From positions 1 to 45,791 of IMG/VR virus record IMGVR_UViG_3300042691_017408: a stretch of 45,791 nt of DNA; one strand, given 5' to 3'. Under the pieces are notes generated by a model. That model did not search any database, was not told where the DNA came from, and saw nothing but the letters and a program-made list of their open reading frames with translations. The stretch is from a virus. Below are positions 21,904 through 29,596 of this stretch, one piece after another (the first letter of the stretch is position 1; the number at the start of each line of letters is the position of its first letter). The position numbers were made by a program, and so were the translations under genes.

Positions 21904-22137
21904 ATGGAACTCAGCGAGATCAAGCACACGCCAGCCTTTGACGCCTTCTGCGAGCACCTGCACGCCAGCCCTGACTGGAACGAGCACTGGCTGGTGCCGG
22001 TCAGCGAGGTTGAGCTGGCCTTCAAGGCAGCCCAGGCCATCTGCGCCGATGGTGGCCACGAAGGCGACCCTGCGCTGACCATGGCCCTGACGGGGCTCAT
22101 CCTTGAGCGGCAGCCCAAGCCCACCCAGCTCTCCTGA
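21904..22137 (+). CDS. Hypothetical early protein, 77 aa
   Basis: It starts MELSEIKHTPAFDAFCEHLH and is helical and acidic with several His and Trp. It has its own operator-promoter just upstream. Function not recognised. It lies between the candidate origin and the cyAbrB gene. Confidence 0.65.
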   Translation: MELSEIKHTPAFDAFCEHLHASPDWNEHWLVPVSEVELAFKAAQAICADGGHEGDPALTMALTGLILERQPKPTQLS

Positions 22138-22156
22138 GCGGCGCTGCCTACCCTGT

Positions 22157-22172
22157 GCCGATTGGCATCTGC
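22157..22172. promoter_or_regulatory. Dyad operator copy before 22180
   Basis: GCCGATTGGCATCTGC matches the dyad, seven bases before the ATG at 22180, with CACCACCC between. No -10 box follows. It could block read-through from the upstream gene. Confidence 0.5.
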
Positions 22173-22179
22173 ACCACCC

Positions 22180-22392
22180 ATGAACCACCGCCTCGCCGCT
22201 GCCCAGCACGCCCGGACCGCTGCCCTGCACCTGGGCGCCACGGATGACCGCTGCGGCTATTGGCGCCTGCTGGGGGAGGCGGAGCTGTGCGTGGGCCGGC
22301 CGGCTGAGCTGTACCTGCAGCTGGCGACCCGCTACAGCCTCGGCCTGGTGGATGGGCAGCAGCAGCCGGAGGCGTGCCCGGTTGGGGTGTGA
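22180..22392 (+). CDS. Hypothetical early protein, 70 aa
   Basis: MNHRLAAAQHARTAALHLGA then CGYWRLLGEAELCVGRPAEL: a short helical protein. It starts after an operator copy and a CACCACCC leader. Followed by a hairpin shared with the convergent gene. Function unknown. Confidence 0.6.
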   Translation: MNHRLAAAQHARTAALHLGATDDRCGYWRLLGEAELCVGRPAELYLQLATRYSLGLVDGQQQPEACPVGV

Positions 22393-22402
22393 TGCGAATA
22401 CC

Positions 22403-22434
22403 AAAAGGCCCCCAGCGCTTGCGCACCAGGGGCC
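22403..22434 (-). terminator. Terminator for the minus-strand gene 22478-22639
   Basis: On the minus strand GGCCCC (22434-22429) pairs with GGGGCC (22412-22407) around an inner GCGC/GCGC stem, followed by TTTT (22406-22403). It also forms a hairpin after the convergent plus-strand gene ending at 22392. Confidence 0.75.
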
Positions 22435-22477
22435 CGGTTGCCAATCGTTCCAGCTTTCCAGCCAGGACTCGTTCAGC

Positions 22478-22639
22478 CTACGCCGCTTCTTCCTCGCCGG
22501 CTTCCATCGCGGCCAGTTCCAGCTCGGCGGTGATCATGCGCAGGACGCCGATCAGCTCGAAGGTGGAGAGGTCGTCGTCTTCCTCCAGGTGCTCGTCGAT
22601 CGTGGCGCGGAGCGTGTCGTACAGGACTTGGGCCGCCAT
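22478..22639 (-). CDS. 53-residue acidic helical protein
   Basis: MAAQVLYDTLRATIDEHLEE then DDDLSTFELIGVLRMITAEL and an Ala/Glu tail: two acidic amphipathic helices. Leader CCCCACC with no Shine-Dalgarno. Divergent from cyAbrB across the operator at 22667; on the minus strand TAGCTT lies 4 bp after that operator. Followed by a good terminator, so a self-contained unit. Function unknown. Confidence 0.6.
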   Translation of the reverse strand: MAAQVLYDTLRATIDEHLEEDDDLSTFELIGVLRMITAELELAAMEAGEEEAA

Positions 22640-22653
22640 GGTGGGGATTGCGT

Positions 22654-22662
22654 GGCAAGCTA
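22654..22662 (+). promoter_or_regulatory. Late motif GGCAAGCTA next to the cyAbrB operator
   Basis: Exact motif copy, but 58 nt before the cyAbrB ATG and overlapping the control region of the divergent gene. It may give late transcription of cyAbrB. Spacing is unlike the other copies. Confidence 0.35.
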
Positions 22663-22666
22663 TGTT

Positions 22667-22694
22667 GCCGTTTCCAATCTGCATCGCATACACT
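22667..22694 (+). promoter_or_regulatory. Early promoter with dyad operator for cyAbrB
   Basis: Operator GCCGTTTCCAATCTGC at 22667-22682, then 6 bp and TACACT (22689-22694) as -10 box; a weak TTGCCG could serve as -35. The leader GCGACGCAACCCACCACG is A/C-rich. The operator is close to the consensus and lies between two divergent genes. Confidence 0.6.
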
Positions 22695-22717
22695 GCGACG
22701 CAACCCACCACGTCCTC

Positions 22718-23155
22718 ATGCTGCTGACCGGCGCCGCATTGCTCCAGAAGATCCAAGAGATGGGCGACGCGCCCCGTGATCAGCTGGCCATCACCTGCGG
22801 CTATGTCAACAAGGCCGGCAAGCCCGCCTACTCGATGTTCCAAGAGGCCATCCTGCAGGCCAAGGGCGTGTCCCTCGCACCGCCCAGCACCGCCCGCAAG
22901 GCCGGCCGTGGCAAGCAGCCCAGCTACGAGGTGACCATCAACAAGCAGGGCGTGGCCCCTGTTGGTGGCGCCTACACCAGCCTGCTCGGCTGGACCACTG
23001 GCGACAAGCTGCGCATCGCGGTCGATGGTGGTCGCATCAGCCTGGAGCGCATCGCCGCCGCTGAGGCCGCTGTGAGCCCCGCTGAGGCTCCTGCAGCCTG
23101 TCCCGCGCCCTCGCCTGCTGCTGGGGCTCCGGCGGCGGCTGTGGTGCCGTTCTGA
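22718..23155 (+). CDS. cyAbrB-like (cyanobacterial AbrB) transcriptional regulator
   Basis: A 145-residue protein beginning MLLTGAALLQKIQEMGDAPR, the typical cyAbrB start, then QLAITCGYVNKAGKPAYSMF, EAILQAKGV and the C-terminal swapped-hairpin-like part AYTSLLGWTTGDKLRIAVDG. The last 40 residues are a Pro/Ala-rich tail absent in most host copies. cyAbrB proteins are global regulators nearly confined to cyanobacteria, so this gene ties the phage to such a host. It could reprogram host carbon and nitrogen genes or control the phage. Confidence 0.85.
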   Translation: MLLTGAALLQKIQEMGDAPRDQLAITCGYVNKAGKPAYSMFQEAILQAKGVSLAPPSTARKAGRGKQPSYEVTINKQGVAPVGGAYTSLLGWTTGDKLRIAVDGGRISLERIAAAEAAVSPAEAPAACPAPSPAAGAPAAAVVPF

Positions 23156-23171
23156 TCACGCACACGTCAGT

Positions 23172-23190
23172 GGGCCGGCCTGACCGGCCC
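23172..23190. other. Strong hairpin before the terminase genes
   Basis: GGGCCGG (23172-23178) and CCGGCCC (23184-23190) form a perfect 7-bp stem with a CCTGA loop, 8 nt before the TerS ATG. No T-run follows. It may be an attenuator or an RNA-processing point between the early and late regions. Confidence 0.5.
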
Positions 23191-23198
23191 TAGTAGCG

Positions 23199-23525
23199 AT
23201 GGCGACACCTCGAAGCACCGTCGCAGAGTCAGAGATCAGGACTCAGGCCATTGCCGATTTACTTGCAAAGGGAGCGACACGTTCTGACTGTGTTCGCTTT
23301 GCTTCGGAGCAGTGGGGGATCGGTGAGCGCCAGACGGAGACATACATCGCCCGCGCGCGCGATGTGCTCAAGGCGAATTGGTCCAATGTGCAGCGCGAGC
23401 AGATGGTTGCTGACCTGCTGACTCAATACGCAACCCTGCAGCAACAGGCCCGTGATCAGAACCACTTAGCCGTCGCGCTGGGCTGCATCAACGGCGCCGC
23501 TCGACTGGCTCAACTGGTGTCGTGA
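23199..23525 (+). CDS. terS: Terminase small subunit-like protein
   Basis: A 108-residue protein. An N-terminal HTH-like part (QAIADLLAKGATRSDCVRFA, GERQTETYIARARDVLK) precedes a helical oligomerisation part (LLTQYATLQQQARDQNHLAV) and ends GAARLAQLVS. It should recognise the packaging site and regulate TerL. The four-base overlap with terL (GTGTCGTGA region) supports the assignment. Confidence 0.75.
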   Translation: MATPRSTVAESEIRTQAIADLLAKGATRSDCVRFASEQWGIGERQTETYIARARDVLKANWSNVQREQMVADLLTQYATLQQQARDQNHLAVALGCINGAARLAQLVS

Positions 23526-24877
23526 CCCTGCAGTGGCTGGATCATGCCGGCTGCGTGCTGGTGGCCTCCAGCGGCCCGCAGACCGACATCGACCCCGCCG
23601 AGCTGCTCCAGCGCCTGCTGGCCGACCTGCACCCCGGGCAAGCGGCCTTTGTCACCGACCAGCAGACCGAGATCCTCGGCGTGAGCGCTGGCTATGGCGC
23701 CGGCAAGACCCGGGCACTCTGCGCCAAGGCCGTCAGCCTGGCGCTGGCCAATCAGGGCTTCATCGGCTGCGTCATGGAGCCGACCGGGCCGCTGATCCGC
23801 GACATCTGGCAGAACGACTTTGAGGACTTCCTGGAGGCCTACAGCGTCCCGTACAGCTTCCGCGCCTCACCACTGCCTGAGTACGTCCTGCACCTACCTG
23901 GTGGCGACACGAAGATCCTCTGCCGGTCGTTTGAGAACTGGACCCGGATCATCGGCCTGAACCTGGCCTGGGTGTTGGCCGACGAGATCGACACCGTGGC
24001 TCCGAGCATTGCCGCCAAGGCCTTCCCGAAGATCCTCGGCCGCTTGCGCTCCGGCAACGTGCGCCAGTTCGGTGCGGCATCCACACCCGAGGGCTTCCGG
24101 TGGATGCACGCCACCTTTGCGTCGGATGATGCCCGCAGCAGGACCGACCGCCGCCTCATCAAGATGCGGACGGTGGACAATCCCCACCTGCCGCCGGACT
24201 TCATCGAGCGGCTGCAGGCCAACTACGACCCCAGCCTGCTGCGGGCCTATCTGGATGGGGAGTTCGTCAACCTCACCACCGGCCAGGTCTACGACCGCTT
24301 CAACCGCGAGCATCACGTCATCCCCTGCGACTGGGATGAGCTGGAGGCTGAGACGATCCTGCTCGGCGTGGACTTCAACGTCACCAACATGAGCGGCGTC
24401 CTGGCGGTCCGCCGTGGCCGGGAGCTGCACGTCTTCGACGAGGTGGCCGGCGCACATGACACCGACGCGCTCGCGCAGGAGGTCCGCCGCCGCTACCCGA
24501 AGGCCCGCATCCTCGGCTACCCCGACGCCTCCGGCACTGCTCGCAGCACCAACAGCAGCCGCAGTGATGTGGCCATCCTGCAGAGCTACGACATCAGCAA
24601 CATGGCACCCAAGGCCAACCCGCCGGTGCGCGACCGGGTGGCATCGGTGCAGGCCCTGCTGGAGAACGGCAAGGGTGAGCGCCGGCTGTTCATCGACCCG
24701 CGTTGCCGCCGGCTGATCGAATGCCTGGAGCTGCAGAGCTATGACGAAAAGGGCGAGCCCGACAAGGCCACCGGGCATGACCACATGAACGACGCCCTTG
24801 GCTACATCGTTCACCGCTGCTTCGAGGTGGGCCGCGCCAGTGCTGGGAAGCCTGTGCGCGGCCTCAGGTTGTACTAG
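23522..24877 (+). CDS. terL: Terminase large subunit
   Basis: A 451-residue protein. Walker A GYGAGKTRAL (Lys62), Walker B WVLADEID (Asp154-Glu155), then the RNase H-like nuclease with GVDFNVTNMSG near residue 282, YPDASGTARS and the last acidic site HDHMNDALGY. It translocates and cuts DNA into procapsids at the portal. GTG 23522 overlaps terS. The stop overlaps the convergent basic-protein gene. Confidence 0.9.
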   Translation: MTLQWLDHAGCVLVASSGPQTDIDPAELLQRLLADLHPGQAAFVTDQQTEILGVSAGYGAGKTRALCAKAVSLALANQGFIGCVMEPTGPLIRDIWQNDFEDFLEAYSVPYSFRASPLPEYVLHLPGGDTKILCRSFENWTRIIGLNLAWVLADEIDTVAPSIAAKAFPKILGRLRSGNVRQFGAASTPEGFRWMHATFASDDARSRTDRRLIKMRTVDNPHLPPDFIERLQANYDPSLLRAYLDGEFVNLTTGQVYDRFNREHHVIPCDWDELEAETILLGVDFNVTNMSGVLAVRRGRELHVFDEVAGAHDTDALAQEVRRRYPKARILGYPDASGTARSTNSSRSDVAILQSYDISNMAPKANPPVRDRVASVQALLENGKGERRLFIDPRCRRLIECLELQSYDEKGEPDKATGHDHMNDALGYIVHRCFEVGRASAGKPVRGLRLY

Positions 24878-25371
24878 CGCGACCTGGAGGCCCTGCGGCT
24901 GCTCTCCATCCGCCGCACCTTGGCCTCGGCCTTCTTCACCGTGGCATCCGTCTTGCCGCCGCGATACATCCGCAGCTCACGCGCCTGGCTCTTGGCGGCC
25001 TTGTACTTGCTCTTGGCCGCATTGGCCGGGGCCTTGCTCATCTTCGCCGGCCGTGCTGCAGCCGTGGTCTTTGCGGGCTTGCTGCCGCCGCTGCCGCCGC
25101 TACGGCTGCGCTTGGTGCCGGTGCCGGTCGCTGCATAGAAGTCTCTCGCACGCTGCGCCGTCAGCAGGCTCCTGGTGGCCTTGGTGCCGCCGCCACCCTT
25201 CACCGCAGCCCGCGCCTTGGTCTCGGCCGCTCGCGCCCGGCCCCTGGCAGTCGTGGTCTTCGGTGTGGCCTTGCTGGCGCTCTTCTTCCCGCCACCACCA
25301 CGTCGCCGCGTCTCCCATCCCTTCTTTGCTGCGGCACTCCTGTTGCCACCACCACCCTTACGCCTGGCCAT
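24874..25371 (-). CDS. Lys/Arg-rich histone-like protein A (antisense in the head module)
   Basis: A 165-residue protein, extremely basic and low-complexity (Lys, Arg, Ala, Gly, Ser, Thr). N-terminal RSAAAKKGWETRRRGGGGKK, then KTTTARGRARAAETKARAAV and a Lys/Ala tail resembling histone H1 or HctB-like tails. It is a paralogue of 26910-27713. Transcribed against terL and portal from a GGCAAGCTA motif 24 nt upstream. It may condense DNA or bind RNA during packaging. A structural role in the head is the alternative. Confidence 0.7.
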   Translation of the reverse strand: MARRKGGGGNRSAAAKKGWETRRRGGGGKKSASKATPKTTTARGRARAAETKARAAVKGGGGTKATRSLLTAQRARDFYAATGTGTKRSRSGGSGGSKPAKTTAAARPAKMSKAPANAAKSKYKAAKSQARELRMYRGGKTDATVKKAEAKVRRMESSRRASRSR

Positions 25372-25392
25372 TGGAATCCTGCGCTGTGGCTA

Positions 25393-25401
25393 TAGCTTGC
25401 C
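25393..25401 (-). promoter_or_regulatory. Late motif GGCAAGCTA toward histone-like protein A
   Basis: CTA begins 24 nt before the ATG at 25371. It is back to back with the plus-strand copy at 25405; the two copies are separated by 3 bp. Confidence 0.65.
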
Positions 25402-25404
25402 CGC

Positions 25405-25413
25405 GGCAACCTA
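25405..25413 (+). promoter_or_regulatory. Late motif GGCAACCTA toward the portal gene
   Basis: CTA begins 24 nt before the GTG at 25435. CTATGGC (25411-25417) and GCCATAG (25422-25428) form a perfect 7-bp inverted repeat right after the motif, so the message would start with a hairpin. Confidence 0.65.
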
Positions 25414-25434
25414 TGGCCTAAGCCATAGCCGCCA

Positions 25435-26898
25435 GTGTTCACCCCGCACGCTCCGCTCCAGACCAATCCGACCCGTGAGCTGAAGGTCTATGAGCCCGGC
25501 ATTGCGTGGCATCGGCAGGAAACCCGCTGGCGGCTGATTGAGCAGCTGACGAAGGGCACGCTGGGGATGCAGGAGGCGGGCCGGCGCTACCTGCCGCAGG
25601 AGCCCCGGGAGGATGACGACTCCTACGCAGTGCGGCTGGCCGCCAGCATCTGCCCGCCGTACTACCTGCGCTTGGAGCAGATGCTTGCCGGCATGCTGAC
25701 GCGCAAGCCGGTGCGGCTGGACAACGTGCCGGACGTCATCCAAGAGCACCTCTATGACGTCGACCTGATGGGCTCCGGCCTGGATCCCTTCCTGCAGCAC
25801 TTCGCCCGGCTGGTGATCCGCTACGGCCACGCTGGCGTCCTGGTGGACTACCCCCGCGGGGATGAGGGCGACGAGAGCCCGGTCACGGACTTCAGCAGGC
25901 CTTACTGGGTGCCCTACAGCCCCCGCGACATCCTCGGCTGGCGGACCGACGTGGTGAACGGCGCCCAGACCCTGACCCAGCTGCGGCTGCGGGAGGAGGT
26001 GGTGGTGCCCTATGGCCTCTACGGCGAGGAACTGGTGCAGCAGATTCGCGTCCTGACGCCCGGCGCCTACCAGCTGTTCCGCTACCAGCCCAGCCGCTCA
26101 CGGGACTGGGAGCTCATCGCCGACGGCGATACCACGCAAGACGTGATCCCGTTCGCCATCGCCTACGCCAACCGCCTCGGGCAGTTGGAGTCCACCCCGC
26201 CGCTGGAGGAGGTGGCCTGGCTCAACCTGGAGGCCTACCGCTGCCGCAGCGATCAGAGCAACCTGCTGCACGTCGCAGCGACGCCTCGTTACAACCTCTT
26301 CGGCGTGCCGGCCGAGATGGAGGAGATTGAGGCTGGGCCTGGCACCGCCACTGCCTTCCCGTCAGATGCCCGGGCGGAGTTCGCCGAACCCACCGGCACC
26401 AGCTACGAGGCCCGGTTCAAGCAGCTGGACCGGATCCGTGAGGAGATCGCAGAGCTCGGCCTGGCAGCGGTGCTGGGGCAGAACATGACCAACCAGGCCG
26501 CCGAGGCGAAGGCCATCGACCGATCGCAGGGTGATGCCGCGCTGATGGCCGTGGCGATGGGCGTGCAGGATCTGATTGACCAATGCCTGCGCTTCCACGC
26601 CGACTACCTCGGCCTGCCGGAGTCGGGCAGCTGCATGGTGAACAACGACTTCGTGAGCCGCACGCTGGACCCCGCCCATGTGGCGCAGTTGGTGCAGCTG
26701 CGGATCAACGGCGACATCACCCAGGAGACGCTGCTGATCCAGCTGGCGGATGGCGAATGGCTCTACGACGACTTCGACGTTGACGCCGAGATCGAAGCCA
26801 CCGCGCAGCAGCAAGCCCAGGCGCTGGAGGCGCAGCAGCAGCAGCTGGAGGGCAGCCTGGAGGGCCTGCCGGGTGAGCCGGGGCAACCTACGGCCTAA
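25435..26898 (+). CDS. Portal protein (DUF4055 type)
   Basis: A 487-residue protein. The N-terminal half has RYLPQEPREDDDSYAVRLAA and MLAGMLTRKPVRL, then LVIRYGHAGVLVDYPRG and WVPYSPRDILGW. The C-terminal half contains the long helix SYEARFKQLDRIREEIAELG and a Gln-rich end. These match DUF4055 portal proteins. It forms the dodecameric DNA entry ring at one capsid vertex. It follows terL, separated by the antisense basic-protein gene. GTG start with late motif upstream. Confidence 0.85.
   Translation: MFTPHAPLQTNPTRELKVYEPGIAWHRQETRWRLIEQLTKGTLGMQEAGRRYLPQEPREDDDSYAVRLAASICPPYYLRLEQMLAGMLTRKPVRLDNVPDVIQEHLYDVDLMGSGLDPFLQHFARLVIRYGHAGVLVDYPRGDEGDESPVTDFSRPYWVPYSPRDILGWRTDVVNGAQTLTQLRLREEVVVPYGLYGEELVQQIRVLTPGAYQLFRYQPSRSRDWELIADGDTTQDVIPFAIAYANRLGQLESTPPLEEVAWLNLEAYRCRSDQSNLLHVAATPRYNLFGVPAEMEEIEAGPGTATAFPSDARAEFAEPTGTSYEARFKQLDRIREEIAELGLAAVLGQNMTNQAAEAKAIDRSQGDAALMAVAMGVQDLIDQCLRFHADYLGLPESGSCMVNNDFVSRTLDPAHVAQLVQLRINGDITQETLLIQLADGEWLYDDFDVDAEIEATAQQQAQALEAQQQQLEGSLEGLPGEPGQPTA
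26882..26890 (+). promoter_or_regulatory. Late motif GGCAACCTA toward histone-like protein B
   Basis: Inside the last codons of the portal gene. CTA begins 22 nt before the ATG at 26910. Confidence 0.6.
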
Positions 26899-26909
26899 GC
26901 GGTAGGGGT

Positions 26910-27713
26910 ATGGCGCGGAAGGGCGGGCGCAAGGGTGGCAGCAGCGCGGCAAGAAGCGCAGCTGCCAAGAAGGGCTGGGAGACGCGTCGCCGCGGTGGCG
27001 CCAAGAGCAAGCCACCGGCCAAGGGCCTGCCCAAGACCACCACGGCACGGGGCCGCGCGCGCACTGCTGAGACCCGCGCACGCTCTGCCCTCAAGGCCGG
27101 CGGCGGCACCAGGGCAGCCCGCAGCCTGGCGGTCGCTCAACGTGCCAGGGACTGGTACAAGGCCACCGGCAGTGGCACGCGCCGCAGCGCCACGAAGCCC
27201 CGCAGCGGGATCCGCCGCACTGGTGGGCTGCCCAGACCGGTGGCGGGCAATGCTGTCAGGCGCACTGCGGTAGGTGGGCGCCGACCACTCGGGATGCAAG
27301 GCAACAGCATCAGGCCCATCAAGCGAGGCAGGCCCAAGGATCTGCGCACCCGGCTGGGTGATGTGCGCACGGCAGCCGATGGCATGAAGACCCGCCTCGC
27401 CCGCCAATCCGCCCGCGACATTGCCGGCCGGCTCCGCAAGGGCATTGACGGCGAGCTGTCCAGCATCGTCCTGCAGAATCAGGGCGGTCGGCTCAACCGC
27501 CGCGGCGCCGATGTGATCCGCCGCCGGGCCGCTCGAGCGTCTGCTGCTGCAGCGCGAGGCAGCAAGCCGGCTGCCAGGGCCCGGGAGATCTACGGGCAGC
27601 AGCTGGCCTTCACCGGCTCCGGCAAGCCGAGCCGCAAGGCTAAGAGCGGCATCAGGCCCGGCCCACGCAACACCAAAGGCACCCCGCCCAAGCGCCGCAA
27701 GCGGAAGGGCTGA
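26910..27713 (+). CDS. Lys/Arg-rich histone-like protein B
   Basis: A 267-residue protein, very basic throughout. Its first about 95 residues align with protein A: SAAAKKGWETRRRGG, KTTTARGRARTAETRARSAL, AQRARDWYKATGSGTRRS. A second part (RPKDLRTRLGDVRTAADGMK, RLARQSARDIAGRLRKGIDG) is more ordered and helical, and the C-terminus is again Lys/Arg/Pro-rich. It lies between portal and scaffold, so a head-internal DNA-binding or morphogenesis role is likely. No known head protein family was recognised. Confidence 0.7.
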   Translation: MARKGGRKGGSSAARSAAAKKGWETRRRGGAKSKPPAKGLPKTTTARGRARTAETRARSALKAGGGTRAARSLAVAQRARDWYKATGSGTRRSATKPRSGIRRTGGLPRPVAGNAVRRTAVGGRRPLGMQGNSIRPIKRGRPKDLRTRLGDVRTAADGMKTRLARQSARDIAGRLRKGIDGELSSIVLQNQGGRLNRRGADVIRRRAARASAAAARGSKPAARAREIYGQQLAFTGSGKPSRKAKSGIRPGPRNTKGTPPKRRKRKG

Positions 27714-27717
27714 CGCC

Positions 27718-27726
27718 GGCAACCTA
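27718..27726 (+). promoter_or_regulatory. Late motif GGCAACCTA toward the scaffold gene
   Basis: CTA begins 28 nt before the ATG at 27752. It lies 5 nt past the stop of the basic-protein gene. Confidence 0.6.
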
Positions 27727-27751
27727 CCCCGCACCCTGACCCTGTGGGTCC

Positions 27752-28450
27752 ATGTCTGATGCTCCTGTGGAGCCCATCGCTCCCACCACGCCCGAGACCG
27801 CTGCAACCGATGCCGGCGCCCTGCAGCGCGAGATTGAGGCCCTCCGGCGGAAGAATGCCGAGATCCTCGACGAGAAGAAGAAGCTCGCCGCCAAGCTGAG
27901 CGACCTGCCGGAAGGCGCCGACGTGCGCGAGCTGCTGGCCTTCAAGCAGCAGACCGAACAGCAGCGCCTGGAGGCAGAGGGCAACTACGCCGAGGCCCGC
28001 CGACAGCTGGAGGCCCAGTTCCGCGACCGTGAGGCACAGCTGCAGCAGCGCATTGACGCCCTTGAGGCAGAGGTCAAGGAACTCCGTATCATCGGCCCTG
28101 CTGTCGCCGCGCTCGCTGATGCCGTCCATGACCCGGATGAGGTGATCCGGCTGCGGCTCAAGGCTGATCAGATCGACCGGGAACCCGATGGCACCGTGGT
28201 GGTGGTGGACGGCTACGCACGCACGCCGATCCTCGACTGGGCAAAGTCCAGCCTCCCCCAGTACAGGCTCAAGGCGCCGAAGCCCTCGGGCTCTGGTGCG
28301 CCTGTGGGCCGCTCTGGTGGTGATGTGCCGGCAGGGATGAAGAACCCCTGGCAGCGCGATACGTTCAACCTCACCGAGCAGGCCCGGCTGATGCGCAATG
28401 ACCCGGAACTGGCAGCCAAATTGCGGGAGGCCGCGCGAGGTGCGGCATAA
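27752..28450 (+). CDS. Scaffolding protein
   Basis: A 232-residue protein. A long acidic coiled coil (about 20-115, e.g. LQREIEALRRKNAEILDEKK) is followed by a short beta part and the C-terminal WQRDTFNLTEQARLMRNDPE, then LAAKLREAA, a helix known from phage scaffolds that binds the capsid protein. It lies directly before the major capsid gene. It should guide procapsid assembly and be lost on maturation. Confidence 0.8.
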   Translation: MSDAPVEPIAPTTPETAATDAGALQREIEALRRKNAEILDEKKKLAAKLSDLPEGADVRELLAFKQQTEQQRLEAEGNYAEARRQLEAQFRDREAQLQQRIDALEAEVKELRIIGPAVAALADAVHDPDEVIRLRLKADQIDREPDGTVVVVDGYARTPILDWAKSSLPQYRLKAPKPSGSGAPVGRSGGDVPAGMKNPWQRDTFNLTEQARLMRNDPELAAKLREAARGAA

Positions 28451-28452
28451 TT

Positions 28453-28467
28453 AACCCATCGCGGGTT
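28453..28467. other. Small inverted repeat in the scaffold-capsid gap
   Basis: AACCC (28453-28457) and GGGTT (28463-28467) flank ATCGC, just after the scaffold stop. The 73-nt gap ends in CTAGGAGCATG, a good Shine-Dalgarno for the capsid gene. The hairpin is too short for a terminator and may protect capsid mRNA. Confidence 0.35.
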
Positions 28468-28523
28468 GTGCTGTGCCAGCCCCACGGCTTGTGGCCACAC
28501 CGTCAACCTGACCCCCTAGGAGC

Positions 28524-29588
28524 ATGAGCTTCCTTTACCGGGCGGATACGAAGATTTACGATCCGTTCTCGAATTACATCGACGAGCAGTCCACGCTGCG
28601 GTCGAAGTTCCTCGCCACGGGCATCGTCTCCGACAATCCCGTCATTGCCCAGAACGTCACCAAGGGTGACAAGTTCAAAATCCCCAACTGGGCGCCCAAC
28701 CTCTCCGGCTCCATCCAGGTGCCGGCCGAGGGTGTGCCGCTGTCGGTCAACAAGCTGACCAGCGCCGAGCAGACCGGCGTCATCTTCCACCGTGCCAACG
28801 TGTGGGGCTCCAGCGAGCTGGCCAAACTGGCCGTGGGCTCGGAGAACGACCCGATGCAGGCCATCGGTCGCCGCGTCACTGACTACGTCCTGAACGCTCA
28901 GCAGGCTGACCTGCTGGCCGTCCTGTCTGGCGTGTTCGGTGCCCTCGGCTCCAGCAACTCCGGTGCTGCGTTCGCCTCGATGTGCGTCGATGCCGGCGGC
29001 TCCAACGAGACCGACCTGTCGCCGCGTCACATCGTCCTGGCTGACGCGATCCTCGGGGAAGACGCCGACAGCTTCGGCGCCATGGTGGTTCACCCTGACG
29101 TCTACGCCTACCTGCGGGTGCGCGAGATGATCAACTACGTCTCCGCCTCTGAGCTGCCCGGCATCACGGCCAGCACCAGCATCAGCGGCATCAATGCCTT
29201 CGGCGGCGACTACAGCAACGCCTTCGGCACCAGCGGTCAGGTGCCCATGTTCGGCAGCAAGGCCGTCATCGTCTCCGACGATGCGCCTCGCACCGGATCG
29301 GCCGGCTCCTACAAGTACGGCGTCTACCTGTTCAAGCAGGGCGCCATCGGCCAGGCCTTCCAGGCCCCGGTCCGTACCGAGTCCGACCGCGACATCCTCA
29401 CCTCTGGTGGCGAAGATGTGCTCAAGGTCCAATGGGACCAGTGCTACCACCCGCTGGGCGCCAGCTGGGGCGGTGGCATCAACCCGACTGCTGCCGATCT
29501 GGCGACTGCCGGCAACTGGTCCAAGGTCTTCGATCGGAAGAACCTGGGCGTTGCCCGCATCACCTGCACCTGCCCCTACTACGTCTGA
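28524..29588 (+). CDS. Major capsid protein
   Basis: A 354-residue protein starting MSFLYRADTKIYDPFSNYID. It has the order of an HK97-like coat: early IPNWAPNLSGSIQVPAEG, DYVLNAQQADLLAVLSGVFG, then HPDVYAYLRVREMINYV, and a late DILTSGGEDVLKVQWDQCYH near the C-terminus. Position after the scaffold and the strong AGGAG Shine-Dalgarno fit a highly expressed shell protein. The exact coat subfamily cannot be named without a structure search. Confidence 0.85.
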   Translation: MSFLYRADTKIYDPFSNYIDEQSTLRSKFLATGIVSDNPVIAQNVTKGDKFKIPNWAPNLSGSIQVPAEGVPLSVNKLTSAEQTGVIFHRANVWGSSELAKLAVGSENDPMQAIGRRVTDYVLNAQQADLLAVLSGVFGALGSSNSGAAFASMCVDAGGSNETDLSPRHIVLADAILGEDADSFGAMVVHPDVYAYLRVREMINYVSASELPGITASTSISGINAFGGDYSNAFGTSGQVPMFGSKAVIVSDDAPRTGSAGSYKYGVYLFKQGAIGQAFQAPVRTESDRDILTSGGEDVLKVQWDQCYHPLGASWGGGINPTAADLATAGNWSKVFDRKNLGVARITCTCPYYV

Positions 29589-29596
29589 GGTAACCC

